Positions 43,742-53,745 of a stretch of DNA of 64,000 nucleotides are shown here, piece after piece. The notes under the pieces are model-generated. The model was not told the DNA's origin. It worked only from the letters and a program-made list of their open reading frames with translations, and did no database searches. Both the position numbers and the translations under genes were made by a program. Source of the stretch: Aromatoleum petrolei (GTDB lineage: Bacteria; Pseudomonadota; Gammaproteobacteria; Burkholderiales; Rhodocyclaceae); contig NZ_CP059560.1 in the NCBI RefSeq assembly GCF_017894385.1, positions 4,100,501 through 4,164,500 on the forward strand. The letters run 5' to 3'. Positions within the stretch are counted from its first letter, which is position 1; each line of letters opens with the position of its first letter.

Positions 43742-46339
43742 GTGCTTGAAGCCTACCGTGCCCACGTCGCCGAGCGTGCCGCCCTCGGCATCCCGGCCCT
43801 GCCGCTGTCCAAGCAGCAGACGCAGGATCTGGTTGCCCTGCTGAAGAACCCGCCGAAGGGCGAGGAAGCCTTCCTCGTCGAACTGATCACCTATCGCGTC
43901 CCGGCCGGCGTGGACGACGCCGCGAAGGTCAAGGCAGAATTCCTGGCCAAGGTTGCCAAGGGCGACGAAGCCTGTGCGCTGATCTCGCGCGAGAAGGCGA
44001 CGGAGCTCCTCGGCACGATGCTCGGCGGCTACAACGTCAAGCCCCTGATCGACCTGCTGGCCGACGCTGCCGTGGGTGCCGTGGCTGCCGAAGGCCTCAA
44101 GAAGACCCTGCTGGTGTTCGATTACTTCCACGACGTCGCCGAACTGGCCAAGGCCGGCAATGCGAACGCCAAGGCCGTGATGCAGAGCTGGGCCGACGCC
44201 GAGTGGTTCACGTCGCGTCCGGAAGTCCCCGCCTCGCAGAAGCTGACCGTGTTCAAGGTCACCGGCGAGACCAACACCGACGACCTGTCGCCCGCGCCGG
44301 ACGCTTGGTCGCGCCCCGACATTCCGCTGCACGCGCTGGCGATGCTGAAGAATCCCCGCCCCGGCATCGAGGCCGACGAGGCGGGCAGCCGTGGTCCCGT
44401 CAAGCAGCTCGAAGCGCTGGCCAAGAAGGGCAATCTGATCGCTTACGTCGGTGACGTGGTCGGTACCGGCTCCTCGCGCAAGTCCGCCACCAACTCTGTG
44501 CTGTGGTTCACCGGCGAAGACATCCCCTTCGTCCCGAACAAGCGCTTCGGCGGCGTGTGCCTCGGCTCCAAGATTGCCCCGATCTTCTTCAATACCATGG
44601 AAGATGCCGGCGCGCTGCCGATCGAACTCGACGTCGGCCAGATGGACATGGGCGACGAGATCGAGCTGAAGATCGACTCGGCCACCGCCAAGGTCACCGC
44701 GCTCAAGAATGGCGCCGTGATCGCAGAGTCGACCCTCAAGACCCCCGTGATCCTCGACGAAGTGCGCGCCGGTGGCCGTATTCCGCTGATCGTCGGCCGC
44801 GGCCTGACGACCAAGGCGCGTGAGGCGCTGGGCCTGCCCGTCTCCACGCTGTTCCGCCTGCCGGCGCAGCCGAACGATCCGGGCAAGGGCTACTCGCTCG
44901 CGCAGAAGATGGTCGGCCGCGCCTGCGGTCTGCCGGAAGGCAAGGGCATCCTGCCGGGCACCTACTGCGAACCAAAGATGACCACCGTCGGCTCGCAGGA
45001 CACCACCGGCCCGATGACCCGCGACGAGCTCAAGGATCTTGCCTGCCTCGGCTTCTCCGCCGACATGGTGATGCAGTCCTTCTGCCACACCGCAGCCTAT
45101 CCGAAGCTGGTCGACGTGCGCATGCACCGCGAGCTGCCGTCCTTCATCTCGACCCGTGGCGGCGTCGCGCTGCGTCCGGGCGACGGCGTCATCCACTCCT
45201 GGCTCAACCGCCTGCTGCTGCCGGACACCGTCGGCACCGGCGGCGACTCGCATACCCGCTTCCCGATCGGTATCTCCTTCCCGGCTGGCTCGGGCCTCGT
45301 GGCTTTCGCTGCCGCGACCGGCGTCATGCCGCTCGACATGCCGGAATCGGTGCTGGTGCGCTTCAAGGGCAAGCTGCAGAACGGCGTCACGCTGCGTGAC
45401 CTGGTCAACGCGATCCCCTACTACGCGATCAAGCAGGGCCTGCTGACCGTCGAGAAGAAGGGCAAGAAGAATGTCTTCTCGGGCCGCATCCTCGAGATCG
45501 AAGGTCTGCCGGACCTGAAGGTCGAACAGGCCTTCGAGCTGTCCGACGCCGCCGCCGAGCGTTCCGCTGCCGCCTGCGCGATCCAGCTGAACAAGGAACC
45601 GATCATCGAGTACATGCGCTCGAACATCACGCTGATGAAGTGGATGATCGCCAACGGCTACGAAGACAAGCGCACCTTGGGCCGCCGCATCAAGGCCATG
45701 GAAGCCTGGATCGCCAAGCCCGAGCTGCTGAAGGCCGACGCCGACGCCCAGTACGCCGCCGTGATCGAGATCGATCTGGCCGACGTGAAGGAGCCGATCG
45801 TCGCCTGCCCGAACGATCCGGACGACGTGAAGCTGCTGTCAGAAGTCGCCGGCGACAAGATCGACGAGGTCTTCATCGGCTCGTGCATGACGAACATCGG
45901 CCACTTCCGCGCCGCCGGCAAGGTCCTCGAAGGCAAGTCGGACATCCCGACCCGCCTGTGGATCGCCCCGCCGACCAAGATGGACGCGATGATCCTGAAC
46001 GAGGAAGGCTACTACTCGGTGCTGGGCAAGTCGGGCGCGCGCATGGAAATGCCGGGCTGCTCGCTGTGCATGGGCAACCAGGCGCAGATCCGCAAGGGCT
46101 CGACGGCGATGTCGACCTCGACGCGCAACTTCCCGAACCGCCTCGGCATCGACACCCGCGTGTACCTCGGTTCCGCGGAGCTCGCCGCCGTGTGCGCGCT
46201 GATGGGCAAGATCCCGTCGGTCGGCGAGTACATGGAGCAGGTGCAGGCCGTGAATGCGAAGGCTGCCGATGTGTATCGCTACATGAACTTCGACCAGATC
46301 AAGGAGTTCTCCGAGGTTGCGGATCAAGTCACGGTCTGA
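43742..46339 (+). CDS. acnB: Aconitate hydratase B
   Basis: An 865-residue bifunctional aconitase B (citrate and methylcitrate dehydratase). The N-terminal HEAT-like domain (1-160) precedes the swivel domain ([16 protein letters not shown]), the order reversed relative to AcnA. Cluster cysteines are in [12 protein letters not shown] and [12 protein letters not shown]. It starts at GTG 43742 after AAAAAGGAAGGA. A strong terminator follows at 46371. Confidence 0.97.
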   Translation: MLEAYRAHVAERAALGIPALPLSKQQTQDLVALLKNPPKGEEAFLVELITYRVPAGVDDAAKVKAEFLAKVAKGDEACALISREKATELLGTMLGGYNVKPLIDLLADAAVGAVAAEGLKKTLLVFDYFHDVAELAKAGNANAKAVMQSWADAEWFTSRPEVPASQKLTVFKVTGETNTDDLSPAPDAWSRPDIPLHALAMLKNPRPGIEADEAGSRGPVKQLEALAKKGNLIAYVGDVVGTGSSRKSATNSVLWFTGEDIPFVPNKRFGGVCLGSKIAPIFFNTMEDAGALPIELDVGQMDMGDEIELKIDSATAKVTALKNGAVIAESTLKTPVILDEVRAGGRIPLIVGRGLTTKAREALGLPVSTLFRLPAQPNDPGKGYSLAQKMVGRACGLPEGKGILPGTYCEPKMTTVGSQDTTGPMTRDELKDLACLGFSADMVMQSFCHTAAYPKLVDVRMHRELPSFISTRGGVALRPGDGVIHSWLNRLLLPDTVGTGGDSHTRFPIGISFPAGSGLVAFAAATGVMPLDMPESVLVRFKGKLQNGVTLRDLVNAIPYYAIKQGLLTVEKKGKKNVFSGRILEIEGLPDLKVEQAFELSDAAAERSAAACAIQLNKEPIIEYMRSNITLMKWMIANGYEDKRTLGRRIKAMEAWIAKPELLKADADAQYAAVIEIDLADVKEPIVACPNDPDDVKLLSEVAGDKIDEVFIGSCMTNIGHFRAAGKVLEGKSDIPTRLWIAPPTKMDAMILNEEGYYSVLGKSGARMEMPGCSLCMGNQAQIRKGSTAMSTSTRNFPNRLGIDTRVYLGSAELAAVCALMGKIPSVGEYMEQVQAVNAKAADVYRYMNFDQIKEFSEVADQVTV

Positions 46340-46368
46340 GTTTAGACCACACGCAGCTGGCAACATGG

Positions 46369-46398
46369 AAAACCCGCACCGTAATGGTGCGGGTTTTT
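46369..46398 (+). terminator. Intrinsic terminator of acnB
   Basis: Stem AACCCGCACC / GGTGCGGGTT with loop GTAAT, preceded by A-rich and followed by T-rich sequence. It lies 32 bp after the acnB stop. Confidence 0.92.
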
Positions 46399-46484
46399 GT
46401 TTTGCAGGGGGTGATTGCGGTATGCCGCGCAATCGCCGCCGACGCGGGCCTGCCGAGCATCTTCCTGGCAGGCGCATCTTCCGG

Positions 46485-47594
46485 CTATGCGCGCCGGGGC
46501 ACGGGAGTCCTTCGGTTCTCGCTCTCGCGATGTGCCAACTGCAGATTGCCGCCCAGGTGCAGTGTTTGTGTCGGGAATGCGAACTCGATGCCGTGAGCCT
46601 GGAAGACGCGCACGAGGTGGAGGTTGATTGCCTGCTGGGCGTCCATGTAGCGCTGCATGTCGGGTTCTTCGACGAAGTACACCGTTTCGAAGTCCAGCGA
46701 GGACGCCCCGAAACTCTTGAAGTGCGCACGGTCGAAACGCAGTCCCGGCTGTGCTTCGACTGCCTCGCGAATCAGGTCGGGAATGATTTCGAGCGTTTCC
46801 GCGGGCGTCTCATAGGTGACACCGATCATGAACAACGCGCGCCGTTCCTGCATCCGTTTGTAGTTCCGGATGCGGCTGCGCAGCAGATCGTTGTTGGAAA
46901 ACACGATCTGTTCGCCGCTCAGGCTGCGGATGCGGGTCGTCTTGAGTCCGACGTGCTCGACCGTGCCCATCAGCTCGTCGACGATGATGAAGTCGCCGAT
47001 GACGAAGGGCTTGTCGATGGCGATCGACAGCGACGCGAAGAGGTCGCCGAGGATGTTCTGCACGGCTAGCGCCACCGCAACACCGCCGATGCCCAGACTG
47101 GCGACGAGCGCCGTGACATTCAGCCCCATGTTGTCGAGAATCAGCAGCAACACCACGGCGGAGAGAACGACGCGGCCAAGGAACGACAGCAGCGAGCGCG
47201 TCATCGCGCGCGAGCCTTCGTCACCGCTCCCAGCGGTTGCGAAGTGCCGCGCGAGCCAGAATTCCAGGCCCCGGTTTGCCCACAGGCCGGCCTGCAGCAG
47301 TAGCAGCGCGACGAACATCCGGTCGGCGGCCTGGTCGAACGAGGCAGGCAGGCTCAGGAACCGCGTCGCGACATACACGGCAATTGCCGCCGACAGCAGG
47401 ATCCGGGTCGCCGCAACGATTTCGGCCAGCAAGCCGATGGCTGCGAGATCGGTGTTTGTTGCAAGTTTTCTCAAGCGACCGAGCGCGACTCCTCGCACTG
47501 TGTGCATGATCAGCATGCACACGGCGATCGCGAGCAAGGCCAGGGCCCAATCCTGGGGGCTGTTGTCGTGGAAGAGTTCTCTCAGTGCATTCAT
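46485..47594 (-). CDS. MscS-type mechanosensitive channel
   Basis: A 369-residue small-conductance mechanosensitive channel. Four or five helices precede the pore helix with VASLGIGGVAVALAVQNILGDLFA, and the beta domain begins FVIGDFIIVDELMGTVEHVGLKTTRIRS. It opens under turgor to release solutes. The ATG at 47594 overlaps the M42 peptidase stop (ATGA), so it belongs to the osmolyte operon. Confidence 0.9.
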   Translation of the reverse strand: MNALRELFHDNSPQDWALALLAIAVCMLIMHTVRGVALGRLRKLATNTDLAAIGLLAEIVAATRILLSAAIAVYVATRFLSLPASFDQAADRMFVALLLLQAGLWANRGLEFWLARHFATAGSGDEGSRAMTRSLLSFLGRVVLSAVVLLLILDNMGLNVTALVASLGIGGVAVALAVQNILGDLFASLSIAIDKPFVIGDFIIVDELMGTVEHVGLKTTRIRSLSGEQIVFSNNDLLRSRIRNYKRMQERRALFMIGVTYETPAETLEIIPDLIREAVEAQPGLRFDRAHFKSFGASSLDFETVYFVEEPDMQRYMDAQQAINLHLVRVFQAHGIEFAFPTQTLHLGGNLQLAHRESENRRTPVPRRA

Positions 47595-48739
47595 GAGTGC
47601 GGTGCTGTCGGGAGATTTTCGTCCCACTGCGGGGTCTGCATTTCGGCCGGGGGAAAGTCGTCGAGCGGGCCGAGCGCTGCACGATCGCGGTGGAAGAGCG
47701 GCGGGCTGCAGAGGTAGGCGATCAGCAGGCGGGCGAGGGCGTCCAGCGAGTCGAGGTGGACCCGTTCGTGGCCGTGAGAGGCATCCAGTCCGAAGCACAC
47801 CAGCGCGGTGCGGATGTCATTGCCCGCTTCGATCGCCGCGGCGGCGTCGCTGCGGTAGAAGCGGAATACGTCGCGCGAATGCTCAATGCCTTCCGCCTGG
47901 CAGAGCTCGAGCAGGCGGCGCGTAAGATGCCAGTCGAAAGGGCCGCTCGAGTCCTGCATCGAGATTGTCACCCCATACTCGGAAGTGTACTGTCCCTCCG
48001 CGACAGTCCCATTGTCGATCGAGATCAGCTCGGCGACGTCTCCATGCAGGACGTGCGAGGCGCCGACACCGATTTCCTCCGAGATTGTGAACAGGGGGAA
48101 GCAGTCGACGGGCAGCTTCATGCCGCTCTCGCGGATCGCGTGCAGGGCGGCGAGAATCGCAGCGACGCCGGCCTTGTCATCGAGGTGCCGGGCGTTGACG
48201 AAGCCTTCCGGGCCGAATTCGGGGTTGGAGGGTATCGCGATCGTGTCGCCGACATGAATGCCGAGTGCACGGGTTTCCGCCTCGCTGGCAGTGCGCGCGT
48301 CGATGCGCAACTCGATGTTGTCCCAACTCACCGGCTGCGAGTCGATCTCGGCATTGAAGGTGTGGCCGGAGGCCTTCGCCGGCAGCAGGGTGCCCCGATG
48401 GATCACGCCTTCGTCTGAATAGATCGTGACGCGGGCGCCTTCGGCGAAGCGCGAAGACCAGAAGCCGATCGGTACAACCTGCAGGCGCCCGTTCGGCTTG
48501 TATCCCTTTACCATCGCACCCAAAGTGTCAAGGTGGGCTACGACGGCGCGCGCCGGCATGCGCTGGCGCCCTTTCAGGCAGGCGCGAATCGCGCCGCGGC
48601 GGGTAAGTTCGTAGGGAATGCCCAGCGAGTCGAGTTCGCTGGTCGCGACGTGCACGACGGCATCGGTCATGCCCGATGGGCTGGGAGTGTTCAGCAGGCG
48701 GGCGAGCACGTCCTGCAGGTAGTCACGGTCAGGTTGCAT
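47591..48739 (-). CDS. M42/M20-type peptidase of the NAGGN osmoprotectant cluster
   Basis: A 382-residue metal-dependent aminopeptidase-like protein. Metal-site motifs are AHLDTLG (68-74), HLDDKAG and SEEIGVG. It resembles the M42 peptidase regularly found with N-acetylglutaminylglutamine amide synthesis genes, where it may break down the osmolyte. It overlaps ngg by 11 bp and mscS by 4 bp. The role in turnover is inferred. Confidence 0.85.
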   Translation of the reverse strand: MQPDRDYLQDVLARLLNTPSPSGMTDAVVHVATSELDSLGIPYELTRRGAIRACLKGRQRMPARAVVAHLDTLGAMVKGYKPNGRLQVVPIGFWSSRFAEGARVTIYSDEGVIHRGTLLPAKASGHTFNAEIDSQPVSWDNIELRIDARTASEAETRALGIHVGDTIAIPSNPEFGPEGFVNARHLDDKAGVAAILAALHAIRESGMKLPVDCFPLFTISEEIGVGASHVLHGDVAELISIDNGTVAEGQYTSEYGVTISMQDSSGPFDWHLTRRLLELCQAEGIEHSRDVFRFYRSDAAAAIEAGNDIRTALVCFGLDASHGHERVHLDSLDALARLLIAYLCSPPLFHRDRAALGPLDDFPPAEMQTPQWDENLPTAPHS

Positions 48740-50498
48740 TCATCCTCCTTTCGCTTTCGTCGCGCGTTGCTGCGCGCGTCTGCGGGAAGAGCAGGTCGAT
48801 GAAGCGCGCCGCGGTCGGCTGCGGTTCGTGGTTGGCGAGTCCTGGGCGTTCGTTGGCCTCGATCACGACGTATTCTTCACGATCCGGGGCCGTGACCATG
48901 AAATCGAATCCGACCACGGGGATCTCGAGTGCCCGTGAGGCACGTTCCGCAGCCTCCCGCAATGCGGGATGCAGGGCGGGCGTGACGTCGTGGATGGTGC
49001 CGCCGGTGTGCAGGTTTGCCGTCTTGCGCGCCAGGATGCGCGCACCCGACGGTGGCACGTCGTCTAGTTCGTAGCCCTGAGCCCGCAGGCACCTGAGCGT
49101 TTCATCGTCGATCGGAATGTGGCTCTCGCCGGCGGTGGCGAGCTCGCGCCGCCTGCTTTGCTTTTCGATCAGCCGGCGCAGCGCGGTGCTGCCATCCCCC
49201 ACCACCGTGGCGGGGCGGCGCGTCGCGGCAGCAACGACCTGATGGTCGATCACGATGATGCGCAAATCGTCGCCGGCCACCATCTGCTCGACGATGACAT
49301 TGTCGCAGAAGTGCCGTGCCGCCTCGATCGCGCCACGCACTTCGTCCATGCTGCAGAGATCGACGCGCACGCCCTGGCCCTGTTCCCCGCGTGCGGGTTT
49401 CACGACCACCCGGCCGTGCTTCGCCACAAAGTCTGCGACCGTTTCCGGATCATCGGCCTCGACCTGCTCGGGCACCGCAATGCCGGTCTGGGCAAGCACT
49501 TTCAGGGTGACGCGCTTGTCGTCGCAGCGGCTCATCGCAATTGCCGACGTGAGCTCGGACAGGGACTCGCGGCAGGTGATGCTGCGTCCGCCCAGATGCA
49601 GGCGGAAGAAGCCGTGCGCGGCGTCCAGCACTTCGACGCCGATACCCCGCCGACGCGCTTCACGTACGATGATTCTGGCATAGACATTGAGGTCCGACGC
49701 CGGATCGGGGCCGAGGAACAGCGCTTCGTTGATCGGATTCTTGTTTTTCACGCAATACACGGGCACGCGCGCGAACCCCAGCTTTTCGTAAAGCGAGATC
49801 GCCTGGTTGTTGTCATGCAGCACGGACAGATCCAGGAAGCGGCGGCCCCGCTCGCGAAAGAGTCCCGCGAGGGCGCGCACCAGGGCCTCGCCGATGCCGG
49901 GATGGCTGCACTGCGCGTCAACCGCCAGCGCCCATAGGCTAGCCCCCCCGTCGGGGTCGTGGAAGGCCCGCACGTGGTCAACCCCGGTCACGACGCCGAG
50001 GATGGATCTGCCGTCGGAGTCTTCCGCGACCAGCATGTCGATCTCGTCGCGCTTGTCCAGGCCGGCGAAGAAGTTGCGGTTGGGCAGCACCATCTGGCGC
50101 GCCTGATAGATGCGCCGGATCGCAGCGGCATCTTCGGCGCGGGCATTGCGCACGATCCAGGCGTTATTCTTCGCCACGTCGAGCGCCTGGGCGAGTGCCA
50201 GCCGGAAGGTGAAGGACGGATCGATGAAGAGTTCCTGCGGAGCGAACGACACGACTACCTGCGGATCGCGCAAGTACAAAGCGATATCCCGCCGACCCGG
50301 CTGTTCGCGGCAAATGACCTCAGCCAGCATCTGCGGATCGGCGAACGTCTGTCCGAAGATGAGGCGCCCCCAGCCGCAGTCGACGATCGCTTCGCTGTCC
50401 ATCGACGACAGCTCGTTGTGGTCGACCGGATTCTCCCAGTGACGCAGCGACATCATGTGGGCTGGATCCAGAGGGTCGAGTGCTTTGGTGGCGTTCAT
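48729..50498 (-). CDS. ngg: N-acetylglutaminylglutamine synthetase
   Basis: A 589-residue fusion: an N-terminal GNAT acetyltransferase domain (about 110-265, GIGEALVRALAGLF) and a C-terminal ATP-grasp ligase (about 320-580, VVVKPARGEQGQGV; VIEANERPGL). It acetylates glutamine and joins a second glutamine, forming the dipeptide that AsnO amidates to NAGGN, a compatible solute. It is 9 bp after asnO. The fused arrangement is the diagnostic feature. Confidence 0.9.
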   Translation of the reverse strand: MNATKALDPLDPAHMMSLRHWENPVDHNELSSMDSEAIVDCGWGRLIFGQTFADPQMLAEVICREQPGRRDIALYLRDPQVVVSFAPQELFIDPSFTFRLALAQALDVAKNNAWIVRNARAEDAAAIRRIYQARQMVLPNRNFFAGLDKRDEIDMLVAEDSDGRSILGVVTGVDHVRAFHDPDGGASLWALAVDAQCSHPGIGEALVRALAGLFRERGRRFLDLSVLHDNNQAISLYEKLGFARVPVYCVKNKNPINEALFLGPDPASDLNVYARIIVREARRRGIGVEVLDAAHGFFRLHLGGRSITCRESLSELTSAIAMSRCDDKRVTLKVLAQTGIAVPEQVEADDPETVADFVAKHGRVVVKPARGEQGQGVRVDLCSMDEVRGAIEAARHFCDNVIVEQMVAGDDLRIIVIDHQVVAAATRRPATVVGDGSTALRRLIEKQSRRRELATAGESHIPIDDETLRCLRAQGYELDDVPPSGARILARKTANLHTGGTIHDVTPALHPALREAAERASRALEIPVVGFDFMVTAPDREEYVVIEANERPGLANHEPQPTAARFIDLLFPQTRAATRDESERRMNAT

Positions 50499-50507
50499 CC
50501 TTCCTCC

Positions 50508-52292
50508 TTACGGTCGAATGCCGTGCGACTGCAGCCACAGTTCGAGCAGCGCGAGCTGCCACAATTTCGAGCCTCGCAGTGGCGTGATATGACGGTCGGG
50601 AGCGGCGAGCAGGGTGTCGACGTAATCCGGGCGGAAGAGCCCGCGCGTCCGCGCGGCGCCGCTGTGCAGTGCGTCGCGTACCCAGTCGAGGGATGTTCCC
50701 GAGAGGTACTTCAGCGCCGGTACGGGGAAGTAGCCTTTCGGACGATCGATGACCTCGCGCGGCAGCATCCGCCGGGCAATTTCCTTGAGGACGCCCTTGC
50801 CGCCGTGCGACAGCTTGTCCTGTGCGGGCAGGCGCGCCGCCAGTTCGACGAATTCGTGGTCCAGGAAGGGGACGCGCGCCTCGAGTCCCCAAGCCATGGT
50901 CATGTTGTCGACGCGCTTCACCGGATCGTCGACCAGCATCACGGTCGCATCGACGCGCAGAGCCTTGTCGAGCGGTGTCGGGGCGCCGGGGCGTGCGAAG
51001 TGCCGTTCGATGAAATCGCGGCTCGGTCCGGGGCTGGCGTAGGCTTCGGTGACTGTGCGCAGGTATTCCTCCTCGTCGCGGTCGAAGAACACGCGGACGT
51101 ACTCGGCGACCGCGTCGCGGCTGGCGGCGAGCGGGGGATACCAGTGGTAGCCGGCAAGCACCTCGTCGGCGCCCTGACCGCTTTGCACGACCTTGACGTG
51201 CCTCGCGACTTCCTTCGAGAGCAGGTAGAAGCCGATGTTGTCGTAGCTGACCATCGGTTCCGACATTGCCTTGATCGCGTCCGGCAGGGCGGCGAGCAGG
51301 GTCTTGTCGTCGATGCGGATCTTGTGATGCCGCGTGCCGAATTCCTTTGCCACGAGGTCGGAGTACCTGAACTCGTCGCCTTGCTCCCCATTCGCGGCCT
51401 CGAACCCGATCGAGAAGGTATTGAGCCCTTCTTGTCCCGCGCGCGACAACAGCGCAACGAGCAGGCTCGAATCCACGCCCCCGGACAGCAACACGCCGAC
51501 CGGCACATCGGCCACCATGCGGCGCTCGACGGCCTTCTCCAGCGCGAGCTGCACGAGACGTTCGCGCTCCTTGCTGGGGGTGGCGACGAGCTCGGGGTCG
51601 GCCGCGAAGGGCGGGTTCCAGTAGCAGAGATCCGTGCGCTGTCCGTCGGGTTCTATCACCGCGACGGTCGCCGGCGGGAGTTTGCGCACTCCGCGCAGCA
51701 TCGTGAAGGGCGGCGGGACGACGGCGTGCCACATCAAGTAGTGTTCGAGCGCGACCGGATCGATGCGGGTGTCCACGTCACCTGCCGCTAGCAGGGCCGG
51801 CAGCGTCGAGGCAAAACGCAGGCGCTTGCCATCCGTTGATTCCGCGAGATAGAGAGGCTTGATGCCGAAGCGGTCGCGAGCCATCACGACCCGGCCGCTG
51901 TCCCGCTCCCACATCGCGAAGGCGAACATGCCGTGGAGGCGTTCCACGCATGCGAGCCCCCAGCGCCTGTAGGCGCGCAACAGGACCTCGGTATCACCGT
52001 CGGAAAAGAAGCGCTCGCCTTCCCGTTCGAGCTCCGTACGCAACTCGCGGTAATTGTAGATACAGCCGTTGAATACCAGCGTGAGGCCGAGATCCGCGGC
52101 CACCATGGGTTGCTGGGCGCGCTCGCTGAGATCGATGATCTTGAGGCGGCGGTGGGCCAGTGCGATCCGGCCCTGATGGAACGCGCCGCCGGCGTCGGGG
52201 CCGCGCGGACGGAGGCTTTCGGCCATTCGCCCGACAGCCGAAGCGTCGGCCTCGCGGTTGTCGAAGCGGATTTCTCCGGCAATTCCACACAT
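50508..52292 (-). CDS. asnO: N-acetylglutaminylglutamine amidotransferase (AsnB-like)
   Basis: A 594-residue glutamine-dependent amidotransferase of the asparagine synthetase type. Cys2 is the nucleophile of the class II glutaminase domain (MCGIAGEI), and the ATP-binding loop LSGGVDSS is at 269-276. In this cluster it makes the terminal amide of NAGGN instead of asparagine. First gene of the operon, with GAGGAG upstream of its start and a clear promoter. Confidence 0.9.
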   Translation of the reverse strand: MCGIAGEIRFDNREADASAVGRMAESLRPRGPDAGGAFHQGRIALAHRRLKIIDLSERAQQPMVAADLGLTLVFNGCIYNYRELRTELEREGERFFSDGDTEVLLRAYRRWGLACVERLHGMFAFAMWERDSGRVVMARDRFGIKPLYLAESTDGKRLRFASTLPALLAAGDVDTRIDPVALEHYLMWHAVVPPPFTMLRGVRKLPPATVAVIEPDGQRTDLCYWNPPFAADPELVATPSKERERLVQLALEKAVERRMVADVPVGVLLSGGVDSSLLVALLSRAGQEGLNTFSIGFEAANGEQGDEFRYSDLVAKEFGTRHHKIRIDDKTLLAALPDAIKAMSEPMVSYDNIGFYLLSKEVARHVKVVQSGQGADEVLAGYHWYPPLAASRDAVAEYVRVFFDRDEEEYLRTVTEAYASPGPSRDFIERHFARPGAPTPLDKALRVDATVMLVDDPVKRVDNMTMAWGLEARVPFLDHEFVELAARLPAQDKLSHGGKGVLKEIARRMLPREVIDRPKGYFPVPALKYLSGTSLDWVRDALHSGAARTRGLFRPDYVDTLLAAPDRHITPLRGSKLWQLALLELWLQSHGIRP

Positions 52293-52327
52293 GGAATCGT
52301 CTCCTCTTGTCGTTCGAGGGACTTGTT

Positions 52328-52356
52328 ATTGTATTGCACAAAATATATTTGTACAA
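52328..52356 (-). promoter_or_regulatory. Promoter of the asnO operon
   Basis: TTGTAC (-35, 52351-52356), 17 bp, TACAAT (-10, 52328-52333) on the minus strand, 36 bp ahead of the asnO start. The surroundings are very AT-rich for this genome. Confidence 0.75.
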
Positions 52357-52499
52357 ATATGACAATCCGAAATCTCGGGCTGTCAAGCAATTCCGCTCCT
52401 TATGCCAGTCGCTGGATCGATGTGCGTGCGCAATCCGAATGGCTTTCACCAGGCGATGCGCTACGGGAATTTTTGGCGGGACGTGCGCCCAGCCCACGA

Positions 52500-52526
52500 G
52501 ACACCCCGGCCTTCGGCCCGGGGGGC
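52500..52526 (-). terminator. Terminator-like hairpin after the NlpC/P60 gene
   Basis: CCCCGGCC-TTC-GGCC-CGGGG palindrome right after the NlpC/P60 stop. No T-run is present, so efficiency is uncertain. Confidence 0.55.
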
Positions 52527-52528
52527 GT

Positions 52529-53077
52529 TCAGTTCGCCTGCGGCAATCCCAGATCGCCTTCCGGAACCATGCGGCGCGCGCCGTTGAAGCGCTTGGCCCA
52601 GTAGCTCTGGCTCATCTCGTCGATGCGCACTTCACCGCCGCTCGACGGGGCGTGCAGGAAACGGCCGTCGCCGACGTAGATGCCGACATGCGAGAAAGCC
52701 TTGCGCATCGTGTTGAAGAACACCAGGTCGCCCGGCTTGAGTTCCTTGATGCCGACCTTGTCGCCGACTCTGGCCATGTCGCGCGCAGCGCGCGGCAGGT
52801 CGAGGCCGAGGGCGTTGCGAAAGACGTTCTGGACGAGTCCGCTGCAGTCGAGGCCGGTTTCGGGTGAACTGCCGCCGAAGCGATAGCGGATCCCGAGGTA
52901 CTCCATGCCCTGGTTGATGAGGTTCTGCGCCGCCGTACCGTAGCTGCCCAGCGACGAGGCTTCCTCGGCGGGCTGGTCGGCGGATGCAGGAGTCTCGACT
53001 GCGCCGGCAGGGGGCGTGATCAGCAGGGTTGCGGTCGCGAAAAATGCGATCAGAGGGATTGTCAGACGTTGATGCAT
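52529..53077 (-). CDS. NlpC/P60 family cell-wall peptidase
   Basis: A 182-residue exported protein with a Sec signal peptide (about 1-26) and a C-terminal NlpC/P60 domain. Catalytic Cys78 (GLDCSG), His130 (FSHVGIY) and His142 (FLHAPSSG) are in place. It cleaves murein peptides in the periplasm. I start at ATG 53077; a start at 53104 would overlap the exonuclease-like gene by 4 bp. Confidence 0.9.
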   Translation of the reverse strand: MHQRLTIPLIAFFATATLLITPPAGAVETPASADQPAEEASSLGSYGTAAQNLINQGMEYLGIRYRFGGSSPETGLDCSGLVQNVFRNALGLDLPRAARDMARVGDKVGIKELKPGDLVFFNTMRKAFSHVGIYVGDGRFLHAPSSGGEVRIDEMSQSYWAKRFNGARRMVPEGDLGLPQAN

Positions 53078-53100
53078 GGGTCGTGCGGGAGAAAATCGAT

Positions 53101-53745
53101 TCATCCGTGGCGCCTCAGTTGTCGACGGCTGTGTTCCAGATCCGCCAGGCTGCGTGGAGTGTTCAGACCGAGCGAGCGTGCGCGCGCCTGTGCGGCCAGC
53201 ATCAGCTGTGCAATCGCCCAGGCATCGCCCAGGGCGTGGTGGCGCTGGAAGGTTTCGATGCCGAAGGCCTTCATCCAGTCGCCAAGGCGGGCTGGTCTGT
53301 CGATGTGTTCGTCATAGAGGGCTGGCAGGATCCAGTGTAGATCCAGCCAGGTCCAGTCCGGGGTAAGGCGGAGGTGCTCGTCGAGCGCGCGTTCGAGCAG
53401 GCTGCGGTTGAACGACGCATTGAAAACCACGACCGGGCCCTTGCCCACAAACGTCAGCAGGTTCGTGAGCGCGGTTGCCGCATCGGGTTCCAGCGGCGCG
53501 TAATAGCTGTCGTGCGGCGAGAGGCGTTCGCGGTCGATCGCGATCGCGGCGACTGCGAGCAGGCGGTCCTTGTCCAGGTCCAGTCCGCTTGCCTCCGTGT
53601 TGATGACGACGTAGCGGGTCTCGAAGTGGGCAGTGCCCAAGTCCGGTGCGGCAAGTGCCTCCCAGTTCGCAATGGCGTCGCGTAGCGCGACGTCGAGCGA
53701 GGCCGTGTCCGTGCGGTTGCTGAGCAGGCGGGTGAGCCAGTTCAT
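53101..53745 (-). CDS. DnaQ-like exonuclease-fold protein with altered metal ligands
   Basis: A 214-residue protein of the DEDDh exonuclease fold. The first motif reads VINTEASGLD with Asn49 where Asp is expected (Glu51 kept). The second reads FNASFNRSLL with Asn113 in place of Asp. The last motif HHALGDA keeps His169 and Asp174. Two of four metal-binding acids are thus amides. The start overlaps the CBS-DUF294 gene stop by ATGA. Catalysis may be lost or weak. Confidence 0.82.
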   Translation of the reverse strand: MNWLTRLLSNRTDTASLDVALRDAIANWEALAAPDLGTAHFETRYVVINTEASGLDLDKDRLLAVAAIAIDRERLSPHDSYYAPLEPDAATALTNLLTFVGKGPVVVFNASFNRSLLERALDEHLRLTPDWTWLDLHWILPALYDEHIDRPARLGDWMKAFGIETFQRHHALGDAWAIAQLMLAAQARARSLGLNTPRSLADLEHSRRQLRRHG

